This document shows positions 13,806-22,316 of a DNA stretch of 32,835 nt, in pieces. The stretch is from the IMG/VR virus record IMGVR_UViG_3300044638_003506, positions 1-32,835 of that record; one strand, 5' to 3'. Under the pieces are notes generated by a model that saw nothing but the letters and a program-made list of their open reading frames with translations, searched no databases and had not been told where the DNA came from. Made by a program: the position numbers and the translations under genes. This DNA is from a virus. How positions within the stretch are numbered: position 1 is the first letter of the stretch; every line of letters starts with the position of its first letter.

Positions 13806-16027
13806 TTGAAAACGCATTGATAGACCCCAATGTTGGGGAAGCTGTTCCAAAAACTCGCGTAAAAGACGCAAGTTCTGCTAGGTCAATGCTTTATACTTTG
13901 ATTGAAGACGACCAGATCGCTTCTCATCGTCGTTCGCAGATTCAAGGAATCATTGATGGCAATCCTCCTTACAACGAACAGCAGTTGAGGGAGCTTGGGC
14001 AGAGCGATAGAATCAACGTAAACTGGGGACACGCGGGGGCAAAAATTGAGGCGGCAGTTATCCCTTACTTTGACATCCTTACTTCTGTTCCTCACTACAT
14101 GACCGTCAAGACAAAGTACGGGAAAGACATGGGCAAGAGGGAAGAGTGGAGCCGCATCATTACCGAAGAGGCACACAATGCTCTGGTTAAGACCAATCCT
14201 AGCTTCATTACGCAACATCAGGTGGCAGTCAAGCAACTGACCATCCACGGGCAGGGATGTCTTTACTGGGCAGATGGCACTGACTTCCGCGCAAAAGCTA
14301 TTGAACCTTGGGCATTGGTTGTTCCCAAGGGGGCTGGAGTGGATCAAGACTCTTGGGAGTTTTGTTATGTATTGGATGAGATGTATTGCGAGGAGCTTTA
14401 TCGCTATATCGAAGATTCCGAAGCGGCAGAGCGTGGTGGCTGGAATGTTGATGAATGCCAGCAAGCCATTATGGATGCCAAGGTTGATGAACAGGATCAA
14501 CGCCGCCCTTGGGAGTGGTATCAGAGGGAGCTAAAGAACAACGCTCTTTACTACAGCTATGCAAAGTCCAAGGTTATCAAGGTGGCGCATATGTTTGTTC
14601 GTGAGTATGACGGGCGCATTTCTCACTACATCTTTGATCGTTTGAATGGCACGGAATTCCTTTGTGAAGTTCCTAGCCGTTACAAGAAGTTCTCTAATGC
14701 CTTTACGGTGTTCCTTAATGGCGTTGGCAATGGATACTATCATGGCGTTCGTGGGCTAGGACAGGCTCTATATCCTTGGGCAGAGGCAATGAATCGCCTT
14801 AACAACCAGACGGTTGAGGGCGCAATTCTTTCTGGTGCTACCATGTTCCAGCCTAATTCTGCGAAGGATGCAGAGGGATTGAAGACAATCCAGCTTGGGC
14901 CTTATCGCATTCTTCCCCCCGGACTCAATCTAGTGCAGGTCAACACGACTGCCAATCTGCAAGCGGCAATGGCAGTTGCTCAAATGTTCCAAGGGCAGGA
15001 AGCCGATCAGACTGGATCGTATATGCCTTCTGTATCTGGTAGTGGAAGGAAGAAGAGTAACAAGGAAGTTGAGATTGAGATTGGCGAAAAGAGCCGACTC
15101 ACTAATACCCGTGCAGAAATCTACCTTCAGTCACTTGACCTTCACTACAAAGAGGTTTATCGCCGCTTGGCTAATCCGAATATCGTAGAGGAAGATCATG
15201 GAGGGCCAGAGGCCATTGCCTTCCAAGAGGCTTGCATTAAGCGTGGAGTGCCAGCCGCCGCAATGATTGACATTGATTCAGTCAAGGCGACCCGTAGCAT
15301 TGGGCAGGGATCGTCTGCCGCCCGTATGCAAGCTATGGAGCTTATTGGGCAATACCTTCCCCAGCTTCCAGAGTCGAACCGCAAGCGTGTTATTAACGCC
15401 AACATTGCGGCTATCGCTGGGCAGACTGGCGTTGATACCTTTGGTATCCCCGAAGAGACTAAACCAGATGGAAACGATATGTCTATTGCCTCGCTTGAGA
15501 ACAATGCGTTCCAGAGCGGAGGTCAAGTCATCGTTGATCCTGACCAAAACCACTTTGTTCACCTTAACGTCCACCTGCAATTTGCTGGTCAGATTGTTCA
15601 AGGCGTTCAAGATCAACAAGTCGATCCTCGCCAAGCGGCACAGATCATGTCTGCCGCATTGCCGCATATGCTGGTTCACCTTCAGAATATGGAGAATGAT
15701 CCTACCCGCAAGGAGCAGTTTGATAACATGAACGAGCAGGTTGGTGAGCTTATGAAGATTACCGATCAGATTAACAGCATGGCGCAGGACTTGCAGGAGC
15801 GCGAGCAGGAGGCGATGATGGAACAGCAACAGCAACCTCAACAAACTCCTCAAATGATGGTGGCTATGAACAAGATCGAGTTGGATCAAGCCAAGTTCCA
15901 GAATGACGCAATGCTGAAACAGCAAAAGATGCAACACCAGCTTGCCCTAAAGGATAAGCAAGTTGCTCAAAAGCTAATGATAGATAAGGTTAAGCTGGCC
16001 TCTAAATACGCAAGCACAGCACCTTGA
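13802..16027 (+). CDS. Portal protein
   Basis: 741 aa, close to the P22-type portal length (about 725). The order is typical: an N-terminal domain with INVNWGHAGAKIEAAVIPYF, a wing region rich in Trp/Tyr, then VFLNGVGNGYYHGVRGLGQA and LYPWAEAMNRLNNQTVEGAI, the stem/crown region with an ALxPxAExxNxxxN-like pattern common in podoviral head-tail connectors, and a long helical, Gln-rich C-terminus (EQQQQPQQTPQMMVAMNKIE) resembling the P22 barrel. The dodecameric ring at the vertex conducts DNA and nucleates head assembly with the scaffold encoded downstream. The stop overlaps a TTG start of an endonuclease gene. Confidence 0.85.
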   Translation: MIENALIDPNVGEAVPKTRVKDASSARSMLYTLIEDDQIASHRRSQIQGIIDGNPPYNEQQLRELGQSDRINVNWGHAGAKIEAAVIPYFDILTSVPHYMTVKTKYGKDMGKREEWSRIITEEAHNALVKTNPSFITQHQVAVKQLTIHGQGCLYWADGTDFRAKAIEPWALVVPKGAGVDQDSWEFCYVLDEMYCEELYRYIEDSEAAERGGWNVDECQQAIMDAKVDEQDQRRPWEWYQRELKNNALYYSYAKSKVIKVAHMFVREYDGRISHYIFDRLNGTEFLCEVPSRYKKFSNAFTVFLNGVGNGYYHGVRGLGQALYPWAEAMNRLNNQTVEGAILSGATMFQPNSAKDAEGLKTIQLGPYRILPPGLNLVQVNTTANLQAAMAVAQMFQGQEADQTGSYMPSVSGSGRKKSNKEVEIEIGEKSRLTNTRAEIYLQSLDLHYKEVYRRLANPNIVEEDHGGPEAIAFQEACIKRGVPAAAMIDIDSVKATRSIGQGSSAARMQAMELIGQYLPQLPESNRKRVINANIAAIAGQTGVDTFGIPEETKPDGNDMSIASLENNAFQSGGQVIVDPDQNHFVHLNVHLQFAGQIVQGVQDQQVDPRQAAQIMSAALPHMLVHLQNMENDPTRKEQFDNMNEQVGELMKITDQINSMAQDLQEREQEAMMEQQQQPQQTPQMMVAMNKIELDQAKFQNDAMLKQQKMQHQLALKDKQVAQKLMIDKVKLASKYASTAP

Positions 16028-16593
16028 TAACAAATAAAACAAGTTTAGCTGGTCAAAAAATTGGAAAATTAAAAATTATTTCCAAGAATAAAAGGTGGTC
16101 ATATAATTGTATTTGCGATTGCGGAAGTCGCATTAAATATACTCATAGCGCATTATCTACTGGCATATACAAAAGTTGCGGATGCCTGCATAGAGAGCAA
16201 GTTAAATCTGGAACAATATCTGTAAAACATGGAAGATCACGCACTCCAGAATATAACGCATGGCTTGGAATGCGGCGAAGATGCTCTGGCAAAGAAACAG
16301 ATATTGCAGTAAAAAGAGCATATTTTGATCGCGGAATAAGAGTTTGTGATGAGTGGAACAAAAAAGATGGATTTGAAAAATTCTTTTCCCATGTAGGTAA
16401 AAGGCCAGATCCGTCTTATTCACTTGATAGAATAAATGTAAATGGAAATTATGAAGCTGGAAATGTTCGATGGGCAACAAGGGAAGTTCAAGCCTGTAAC
16501 AGAAGAAAGTTTGGGTCGATTCAAAATTTTTCTGATAAAGAATTGCTTGACGAGCTTTATAGAAGAGGCATAATTACCAACATTCCCCAGTAA
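16024..16593 (+). CDS. HNH/AP2-like endonuclease after the portal gene
   Basis: 189 aa from TTG 16024, which overlaps the portal stop (TTGATAA). The N-terminus has a Cys-based zinc knuckle (CICDCGSRIKYTHSALSTG, then SCGCLH). The C-terminal core reads GIRVCDEWNKKDGFEKFFSH, RPDPSYSLDRINVNGNYEAG, NVRWATREVQACNRR; the SLDRI-x-NGNY-x-x-x-NxRWAT pattern is the HNH-like core of a common phage endonuclease family often paired with AP2 domains. A/T-rich relative to the portal gene. Probable homing endonuclease using the portal gene as anchor. The weak TTG start would keep expression low. Confidence 0.75.
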   Translation: MITNKTSLAGQKIGKLKIISKNKRWSYNCICDCGSRIKYTHSALSTGIYKSCGCLHREQVKSGTISVKHGRSRTPEYNAWLGMRRRCSGKETDIAVKRAYFDRGIRVCDEWNKKDGFEKFFSHVGKRPDPSYSLDRINVNGNYEAGNVRWATREVQACNRRKFGSIQNFSDKELLDELYRRGIITNIPQ

Positions 16594-16612
16594 AACACCA
16601 AAATAAAAACCA

Positions 16613-16837
16613 ATGACCACCACGAATGATGGGGCTAATGACCCCATCAACCCAAGCCACTACAAGGATATTTATCCTGTTGAGATAATCACCATCACCG
16701 AGTGCATGAACTTTAATCGCGGTAATGCCGTAAAGTATATCTCACGGGCTGGATATAAAAACAAAGCTACCGAAGTTGAAGACCTAACCAAAGCAGTTTG
16801 GTATTTGCAGAGAGAAATCCGACGCATATCAAAATGA
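16613..16837 (+). CDS. DUF3310 protein
   Basis: 74 aa. DPINPSHYKDIYPVEIITIT, then MNFNRGNAVKYISRAGYKNK, then EVEDLTKAVWYLQREI matches the DUF3310 family, small phage proteins sometimes annotated as nucleotide-kinase-associated, whose biochemical role is not settled. The invariant NP.HY, GN..KY..RAG and DL.KA..YL elements are all present. ATGA overlap with the next gene. Confidence 0.85.
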   Translation: MTTTNDGANDPINPSHYKDIYPVEIITITECMNFNRGNAVKYISRAGYKNKATEVEDLTKAVWYLQREIRRISK

Positions 16838-17016
16838 ACCCATTCGATCAAGGAAAGCTAGAGGCAACGGAGCAAATTGTGGCTCTGATCTATGATAGGT
16901 ATATGTATCACAGAACCTTTCATGGAAAGGATTCCGAACTTGCCCTAGCTCACAAGCTATTGATTCAAACCATACGAGACGCACAGGCTATCGACATGGA
17001 GGAAGAAAGCGAGTAA
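16834..17016 (+). CDS. Small hypothetical protein
   Basis: 60 aa starting at the ATGA overlap with DUF3310 (MNPFDQGKLEATEQIVALIY...). Two helices, with no motif recognised and an acidic C-terminus. An in-frame TTG at 16798 would extend it into the DUF3310 gene and is not preferred. Confidence 0.5.
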   Translation: MNPFDQGKLEATEQIVALIYDRYMYHRTFHGKDSELALAHKLLIQTIRDAQAIDMEEESE

Positions 17017-17043
17017 TTATTAATCCCTAACTGAACTAATGAA

Positions 17044-17328
17044 ATGACATACAATGAGTGGAGAAAAGACCCAAAGAATGCCACGGCACTTGCTGAACTA
17101 CTTAACCAGCCGATCATGCAAGAGGCACTTGCCCTTCTGGAAAGTCAAACAATGGCAAAGACAATCGGAAGTGGCCCCTCACTTCTACAATCTGCAAACA
17201 ACTCCCATGTCCTTTTTGGTTGGGATTGCGGCAGGGCTTCTGCTTGGAGTGATCTTGCTAACTTGGCTCTGGTTCAATCCGACGATGAACTAGCACCAAT
17301 TACACCAACCTACCAAGGCGAATTTTAA
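17044..17328 (+). CDS. Hypothetical protein upstream of scaffold
   Basis: 94 aa (MTYNEWRKDPKNATALAELL...). Helical N-terminal half, then GSGPSLLQSANNSHVLFGWD and CGRASAWSDLANLAL. I recognise the last phrase, in particular the FGWDCGR..AW pattern, from small phage proteins beside scaffold or portal genes, without known function. It precedes the scaffold gene by 11 bases. Confidence 0.55.
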   Translation: MTYNEWRKDPKNATALAELLNQPIMQEALALLESQTMAKTIGSGPSLLQSANNSHVLFGWDCGRASAWSDLANLALVQSDDELAPITPTYQGEF

Positions 17329-17339
17329 TTTAACCCAAT

Positions 17340-18491
17340 ATGAGCGAAACCAACACACAACCAGCAGACCCCATCGTAGCAACCACGCCAGAAGCACCAG
17401 TTGATTCTTGGCAGGATAACATTAGCAAGAGATTCAAAGCACCAGAGATTCCCAAGGTTGATTACTCGCAAGTCGAGCAAACGCCACAGGGCATTGAAGA
17501 GGTGCAGGAGATGACTTCATCGGAATTCCTAAAGCACCTTGAGGGTGGAGAAAATGAAATTGAGGAACCCAAGCAGGAGAAGAAGGTCGAGAAGAAGAGC
17601 CTTGCTGACCTGTCGATTGATGACCTTGATTTGTCCAAAGATGAAGATCCTATCTTGGATGAGAAGCCAAAGAAGAAGTCCAAGGAGGACAATATCGCAG
17701 AGCTTCGCAAGAAGGCAGAGGCTTATGAGCTAGAGGCCAAGGGCAAGGAGGAGAAACTTTCTGAGTATCAGCGCAAGCTGGAGGAGATGGAAGCCACTCT
17801 TGAGAAGACTGCATTTGAGAAGTCTCCCAAGTTTCGCGACAAGTTCCAAGCTCCCTATGAGCAAGCCATTCAGAATGCCGTAGCCTATGCACAAGAGATG
17901 GCAGATGATGCCAAGATCGCAGAAAGGGCGTTTTCGTTGAAGGGCAAGGAGCGAATTGAGTTTATTGACGAAGCATTTGGGGGTGGAGCCGCCGCTAGTC
18001 AATTCCTTGAACTTATTAATGATGCGGATAGAAAGCGGGGATCGCTTGAGTCTGCTATTGAAAACTATCGTTCCACCAACCAAGCCTTGATTCAAGAGGA
18101 GGAGAATGAAAGGAATTCCTTTAATGAGAAGCTGACAAAGAATTTTGATCGCGTTGCTAATCATCTTTCCAATCAGTCTGATTTCTTCCGCAAGGGGGAT
18201 GACGATGAAGCAAACAAGATGGTTGAGGAAAGGTTTGCCGCCGCAAAGAATATCTTCCTTGGGACTGCCAGTAAGAACGACATGGCTATTGCCCCGTTCC
18301 TTGCAGTCATTGCGAAGGATGCGGTTGACAAGCTATCGCAGGTTGAGGCAGAGCTTGCCAAATACAAGACCCGTGCCAAGCAAGCGGCTAGTGTCCAGCC
18401 AAGGATTAACCGATCCTCTTCTGATGAGGAGTCTTCCAGCAAGCCGAAGTCGGCACTTGATTCGATCAGGAATCAGCTGAAGGGGCTTTAA
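17340..18491 (+). CDS. Scaffolding protein
   Basis: 383 aa, highly charged, with no cysteine and a predicted long coiled coil: residues about 118-160 (NIAELRKKAEAYELEAKGKE and on) and a second helical block 320-345 (DAVDKLSQVEAELAKYKTRA). The first 100 residues are acidic and disordered, and the C-terminus is Ser-rich and basic (KSALDSIRNQLKGL), the usual capsid-binding end of scaffolds. Position between portal and TerL and size fit an internal scaffold that guides procapsid assembly and is then expelled. No protease motif is visible, so it is unlikely to be a protease-scaffold fusion. Confidence 0.75.
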   Translation: MSETNTQPADPIVATTPEAPVDSWQDNISKRFKAPEIPKVDYSQVEQTPQGIEEVQEMTSSEFLKHLEGGENEIEEPKQEKKVEKKSLADLSIDDLDLSKDEDPILDEKPKKKSKEDNIAELRKKAEAYELEAKGKEEKLSEYQRKLEEMEATLEKTAFEKSPKFRDKFQAPYEQAIQNAVAYAQEMADDAKIAERAFSLKGKERIEFIDEAFGGGAAASQFLELINDADRKRGSLESAIENYRSTNQALIQEEENERNSFNEKLTKNFDRVANHLSNQSDFFRKGDDDEANKMVEERFAAAKNIFLGTASKNDMAIAPFLAVIAKDAVDKLSQVEAELAKYKTRAKQAASVQPRINRSSSDEESSSKPKSALDSIRNQLKGL

Positions 18492-18494
18492 TCC

Positions 18495-20183
18495 ATGAAG
18501 CTCCAGACCTACGGGCTGGATGTCAGCAAGTTCCCGAAGGTAACTCAACTAGAGATTGAGTTGCTGATGGTGGCTAACCATGACCCAAGCCGATTCTCTG
18601 GCTTGAGTCGTGGACAGCATATCAAGCATTGCATTGGTATGCTCTGGCCCGATGTGATGACTAGATGGAATGATTGGAACGAACTTGCTCTATGGGCCTG
18701 GACTAATCACAACGAGATCGGAGTTACTGGGTGTGCGGCGGCAGGGAAGACATTCACATTCACGCTTCTTTCGCTAGTGGAGTATTTGGCAAAGCCTATG
18801 GGAACCCGTGTGGCACTGACTTCAACAACCGTTCCATCATTGCGTGGTCGCATTTGGGCAGAGATGATGAAGTTTGTTCGACCCGTCTCTCCGCTGTTTG
18901 GGCTGAACCTCGTTGACTCACAAACCAAGATCCAGTTTGAAAAGGGAGATGATCGCTCTGCCATCATAGCCCTTGCCGTGGATAGTGGAGCCGTTGAGCA
19001 AGCGGTTGGAAAGCTACAGGGTGTCCACTTGCCACGGATGGTGATTCTTGTGGACGAGGCGGCCCAAACAAACCCGGCGGTATTTTCAGCAAGGGCGAAC
19101 TTGGAGGTTGGAACTGACTTCTACCACTTCATTGCCATTGCCAACGCATCATCCATGTTCGATCCTCACGGGCTGTTCTGTGAACCGAAGATGGGATGGG
19201 GTAGTATACAGGATGACGATGAGTTTTGGGAAACCAAGTCTGGCGTATGCGTCCGATTTGACGGGCTGAAGTCCCCCAACATCAAGGCTGGCAGGACAAT
19301 CTATCCATATTTGTTTGGGCAGGACAACGTGGATACAATCCGCAAGAACTTTGGCGAAGGAAGCCTAGAATGGAATTCTTATTGCAGGGGGATGTGGAGC
19401 AAGGGAGGCGCAAGAAACACGCTCCTAGATGCCCCTACGATTGCTGAAGGGGGTGCTAGGGATAACGTGCTGTGGGCTGGTGGAGGCATCACGACCATTG
19501 CCGCCCTTGATCCTGCATTCACGACTGATGGCGACGATTGTATTTTCCGACTTGGCAAGATGGGCAAGGCAGAGGACGGGCAGATGATGCTACTTGCCGA
19601 TGAGATAATCCGACTGAACCTCATGGAAGACGCAAGTTACCCGTTGTTCTATCAAGTGGCAGATCAGACGATTGAATTACTGAAAAAGCATAACGTGCGT
19701 CCAGAAAACTTTGCGCTTGACGCTACTGGTGGAGGCGCAGGAATAGCAGACATCATTTCTCAGCGTTGGCAGAATGGATTCCACCGCATCAGCTTTGGAG
19801 GGGCGGCAACTGAAGCTCCAATTTCCGTTGAGGACACAAGGCCAGCCAAGCAAGTCTATGCCAATCGCGTTAGCCAATTATGGGGGCAAATCAAAGTCGT
19901 GGTCATGGCAGGTCGCATGAGGGGGCTTGACGATCAGACGGCAAGGGAGCTATGCGCTCGTATCTACTCGCTCAAGAACGAGAAAATGGTGCTTGAGAGC
20001 AAGAAGGATTTGAAGAAGCGAACCAAGGGCAATTCACCTGACAGGGCTGATGCTCTTGCCTTGCTGGTGGAGGTTTTCGTAAACCAGAATGGGCTTGGGA
20101 ACGCCACGGCAACTGATGGAATCAATGACGAAGATTGGGAAAAATTTGCGCTTGACCACGAAATCACCACCTCGTATAGCTAG
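18495..20183 (+). CDS. terL: Terminase large subunit (TerL)
   Basis: 562 aa. ATPase domain: Walker A TGCAAAGKT (78-86), Walker B MVILVDEAA (182-190, Asp187-Glu188), then AIANASS as the coupling motif III position. RNase H-like nuclease: ALDPAFTTDGDD (Asp339), FALDATGGGAG (Asp409) and NSPDRADAL (Asp517/Asp520), the three acidic clusters that bind the catalytic metals. This motor cuts the concatemer and pumps DNA through the portal. It lies downstream of portal and scaffold, the reverse of the common terminase-portal order. No small subunit gene precedes it; a candidate is at 29886. Confidence 0.93.
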   Translation: MKLQTYGLDVSKFPKVTQLEIELLMVANHDPSRFSGLSRGQHIKHCIGMLWPDVMTRWNDWNELALWAWTNHNEIGVTGCAAAGKTFTFTLLSLVEYLAKPMGTRVALTSTTVPSLRGRIWAEMMKFVRPVSPLFGLNLVDSQTKIQFEKGDDRSAIIALAVDSGAVEQAVGKLQGVHLPRMVILVDEAAQTNPAVFSARANLEVGTDFYHFIAIANASSMFDPHGLFCEPKMGWGSIQDDDEFWETKSGVCVRFDGLKSPNIKAGRTIYPYLFGQDNVDTIRKNFGEGSLEWNSYCRGMWSKGGARNTLLDAPTIAEGGARDNVLWAGGGITTIAALDPAFTTDGDDCIFRLGKMGKAEDGQMMLLADEIIRLNLMEDASYPLFYQVADQTIELLKKHNVRPENFALDATGGGAGIADIISQRWQNGFHRISFGGAATEAPISVEDTRPAKQVYANRVSQLWGQIKVVVMAGRMRGLDDQTARELCARIYSLKNEKMVLESKKDLKKRTKGNSPDRADALALLVEVFVNQNGLGNATATDGINDEDWEKFALDHEITTSYS

Positions 20184-20227
20184 GGACGAACCAGAGGACT
20201 CACCATCCTCGCAACAACAAAAAAACA

Positions 20228-20431
20228 ATGAAAATAGACTACACTTGCCAAAACGAAGAATGCGAACATGAGTTTGAAATTCGCTTCACACCAGCAACTC
20301 TAGACAAGAATATGAGTGGACGCTTTGAGGACGCAGAACAAGGATCGTCAGCAGAAGTATATCCACAGGAATGCGAGGAATGCGGAACTGAAGTGGATCT
20401 TGAGGCGGTGGAATCAGAACTTGAGGATTAG
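20228..20431 (+). CDS. Small zinc-ribbon protein
   Basis: 67 aa. Two cysteine pairs, YTCQNEECEHEFEI and ECEECGTEVDLE, separated by about 35 residues fit a zinc ribbon; the rest is acidic. The second pair has the CxxC spacing and the first CxxxxC. It precedes the methyltransferase by 7 bases, within reach of the same AGGAGG. Possibly a regulator or host-interaction protein. Confidence 0.6.
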   Translation: MKIDYTCQNEECEHEFEIRFTPATLDKNMSGRFEDAEQGSSAEVYPQECEECGTEVDLEAVESELED

Positions 20432-20438
20432 GAGGAAC

Positions 20439-21386
20439 ATGAATGAGCTACACCTTTTTGCAGGAGCAGGGGGAGGAATCCTCGGCGGACACCTTCTCGG
20501 ACATACCACAGTATGTGCTGTTGAGATTGAACCTTATTGCCGACGAGTCTTGCTCCAACGGCAACGAGATGGAATCTTGCCAAAGTTCCCAATATGGGAT
20601 GATGTTACAACATTTGACGGCAACCCGTGGAGAGGAAAAGTCGATGTCGTCTGCGGGGGTTTTCCCTGTCAAGACATCTCAGCAGCAGGAAAAGGAGCCG
20701 GGATCACAGGAGAACGAAGCGGTCTCTGGTCAGAAATGGCCAGAATCATTGGCGAAATACGACCCAAATACGCATTCGTGGAGAACTCACCAATGCTTAC
20801 TCTTCGAGGACTTGACCGAGTGCTTGGCGATCTTTCCGAAATGGGGTATGATGCACGATGGGGAGTTGTGGGAGCTTACCATGTCGGCGCACCTCATAGA
20901 AGAGAACGAATCTGGATTACAGCCAGACGGGATAAATTTCTTTCATACTCCCAACACAACGGGGCTGGATGGGGGCAGCAGCAGCAGGAAAGCATTGAAG
21001 AAAAGACAGGGAATGATATGGCCTACTCCACTCAGTTGTTCTGCAATGGCGGCGACGATAACTCCGGATTCAGTCTGGAACGAGAATCGCTTTCAAAACT
21101 TGGAAACAATTGTAGGACGGAGTATGTGGCCGACTCCATGTGCAAGCGACAACCGAGACAGGGGTCATATTGGTATGCCAGTGATCCAGCGGAGAAAAGA
21201 GAAGGGGAAGCAGATAGGTCTTGGGCAGAGCGTGTCGGACACATCTGGGGCATTGAATCCAGATTGGGTCGAGTGGCTAATGGGGTGGCCGATAGGGTGG
21301 ACAGACTTAAAGCCATTGGAAATGGTCAGGTTCCAATCGTGGCGGCAACAGCATTCAGACTTCTTTCAGAATCATTAACTAAATAA
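20439..21386 (+). CDS. dcm: DNA cytosine-5 methyltransferase
   Basis: 315 aa from ATG 20439, which has AGGAGG 4 bases upstream. C5-MTase motifs in order: LHLFAGAGGG (I, residues 4-13), VEIEPYC (II), WDDV (III), GGFPCQDIS (IV, catalytic Cys77), VENSP (VI, with ENS for ENV), HRRERIWI (VIII, 153-160), and the final RLKAIGNGQVP (X). The region between VIII and X, which should hold target recognition, is about 110 residues. S-adenosylmethionine-dependent methylation at a short site would protect phage DNA from host restriction. No cognate restriction enzyme is seen, so it is an orphan enzyme. A second frame overlaps nearly the whole gene. Confidence 0.9.
   Translation: MNELHLFAGAGGGILGGHLLGHTTVCAVEIEPYCRRVLLQRQRDGILPKFPIWDDVTTFDGNPWRGKVDVVCGGFPCQDISAAGKGAGITGERSGLWSEMARIIGEIRPKYAFVENSPMLTLRGLDRVLGDLSEMGYDARWGVVGAYHVGAPHRRERIWITARRDKFLSYSQHNGAGWGQQQQESIEEKTGNDMAYSTQLFCNGGDDNSGFSLERESLSKLGNNCRTEYVADSMCKRQPRQGSYWYASDPAEKREGEADRSWAERVGHIWGIESRLGRVANGVADRVDRLKAIGNGQVPIVAATAFRLLSESLTK
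20443..21378 (+). CDS. Overprinted frame inside the methyltransferase gene
   Basis: 311 codons in the +1 frame relative to the methyltransferase. Start (20443) is 4 bases after the methyltransferase start, behind the same AGGAGG, and stop is 8 bases before its stop. The product is soluble, Trp-rich and patterned: HSWRTHQCLLFEDLTECLAI, FPKWGMMHDGELWELTM, two WPTP motifs (IWPTPLS and MWPTPCASD), and LNPDWVEWLMGWPIGWTDLK near the end. I recall near-identical phrases as stand-alone hypothetical phage proteins, so this frame is either a genuine second gene or a widely propagated shadow of the conserved methyltransferase. The choice cannot be made by reading alone. Confidence 0.45.
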   Translation: MSYTFLQEQGEESSADTFSDIPQYVLLRLNLIADESCSNGNEMESCQSSQYGMMLQHLTATRGEEKSMSSAGVFPVKTSQQQEKEPGSQENEAVSGQKWPESLAKYDPNTHSWRTHQCLLFEDLTECLAIFPKWGMMHDGELWELTMSAHLIEENESGLQPDGINFFHTPNTTGLDGGSSSRKALKKRQGMIWPTPLSCSAMAATITPDSVWNENRFQNLETIVGRSMWPTPCASDNRDRGHIGMPVIQRRKEKGKQIGLGQSVSDTSGALNPDWVEWLMGWPIGWTDLKPLEMVRFQSWRQQHSDFFQNH

Positions 21387-21390
21387 ATTT

Positions 21391-22107
21391 ATGAACAAAG
21401 TAAAACTAGAGCGCAACGCTCCACACCAAACCTACCACCTATCCGATGGCACGAAAGTTCCCGGAGGGTCAACCATCTGCAAGATTGGAGACGATGCAAG
21501 CGCATTGCTTCATTGGGCATGGAAACTAGGAACTGAGGGCAAGGACTATCGTAAGGAGCGAGACAAGGCCGCAGACATTGGCACGATTGCTCATTTCCTT
21601 ATCGAGTGCTTCTTGAATAATCAAGTGGCCGATCTATCCGACTATGGACAGGAGGACATTGACAAGGCTCTTTTGTGCTACAACAAGTTTGTTGATTGGT
21701 GGGATGAGCAGAACCTTGAGAAGGTAGCAACGGAGATTCAACTTGTAAACGAGGCTTACAAGTACGGAGGAACCATTGACTTGATCGCCAAGAAACCGAA
21801 TGGAGATCATGTGTTAATTGACTTCAAGACTAGTAAGAAAATCAGCGAGAGCTATTGGAGGCAATGCGCTGGATACGCACAGCTATGGAATTGCAATGGA
21901 TGGGAAGGCGAGATTGATGCTGAAGACCACAGGATCACCAACCACGCAATCGTCCGAATCGGCAAGGAAGAGGAAGGAGACTTTGAGGTTATCTGGCGCG
22001 ATGACTTGTCAAAGGAGTGGTTTGTCTTCCAGAAGCAAGTTGAACTTTATTGGGCCATGCAAGCCGCTAAGCCAGAACCCAAGCCCCGTGGGAGGAAGAA
22101 GAAATGA
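21391..22107 (+). CDS. PD-(D/E)XK exonuclease (RecB/Cas4-like)
   Basis: 238 aa. Nuclease motifs: GTIAHFLIE with His68, ATEIQL with Glu115, YGGTIDLIA with Asp130, VLIDFKTSK with Asp144 and Lys146, and YWRQCAGYAQL with Gln158/Tyr162, the full RecB-like nuclease series. There are no Fe-S cysteines as in Cas4. The C-terminal tail is basic (KPRGRKKK). Probably the processive 5'-3' exonuclease that makes single strands for the ERF protein. It overlaps the next start (ATGA) and precedes the DnaB helicase. Confidence 0.8.
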   Translation: MNKVKLERNAPHQTYHLSDGTKVPGGSTICKIGDDASALLHWAWKLGTEGKDYRKERDKAADIGTIAHFLIECFLNNQVADLSDYGQEDIDKALLCYNKFVDWWDEQNLEKVATEIQLVNEAYKYGGTIDLIAKKPNGDHVLIDFKTSKKISESYWRQCAGYAQLWNCNGWEGEIDAEDHRITNHAIVRIGKEEEGDFEVIWRDDLSKEWFVFQKQVELYWAMQAAKPEPKPRGRKKK

Positions 22108-22316
22108 AAAACATAACCATCACAATCCGACCATACACGCACCAATGCGCTGATGGATGTTGCTATGAGTCTGGCGCGACTATCTTTGTTGATGGAGTTG
22201 AAGCGGCAACTGGCCCATGCGAACACAACAACCTTAAAAACTTGCTAAATCACCTTGGATTTAAGGCTACCATCATCGGGCAAGATTTAGACGGAGAAGA
22301 CGCATGGGAGCTATGA
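22104..22316 (+). CDS. Small hypothetical protein
   Basis: 70 aa. A beta-rich N-terminus (MKNITITIRPYTHQCADGCC) with three Cys and His, then VDGVEAATGP, CEHNNLKNLLNHLGF and an acidic end. One zinc site is possible (C15, C19, C20, C39/H40). ATGA overlap with the exonuclease. No family recognised. Confidence 0.5.
   Translation: MKNITITIRPYTHQCADGCCYESGATIFVDGVEAATGPCEHNNLKNLLNHLGFKATIIGQDLDGEDAWEL

Noticed and set aside
15278-15937. 219-codon minus-strand frame in the portal gene
   Set aside because: Leu/His-rich low-complexity product caused by the Gln/Lys-rich portal tail read in reverse.
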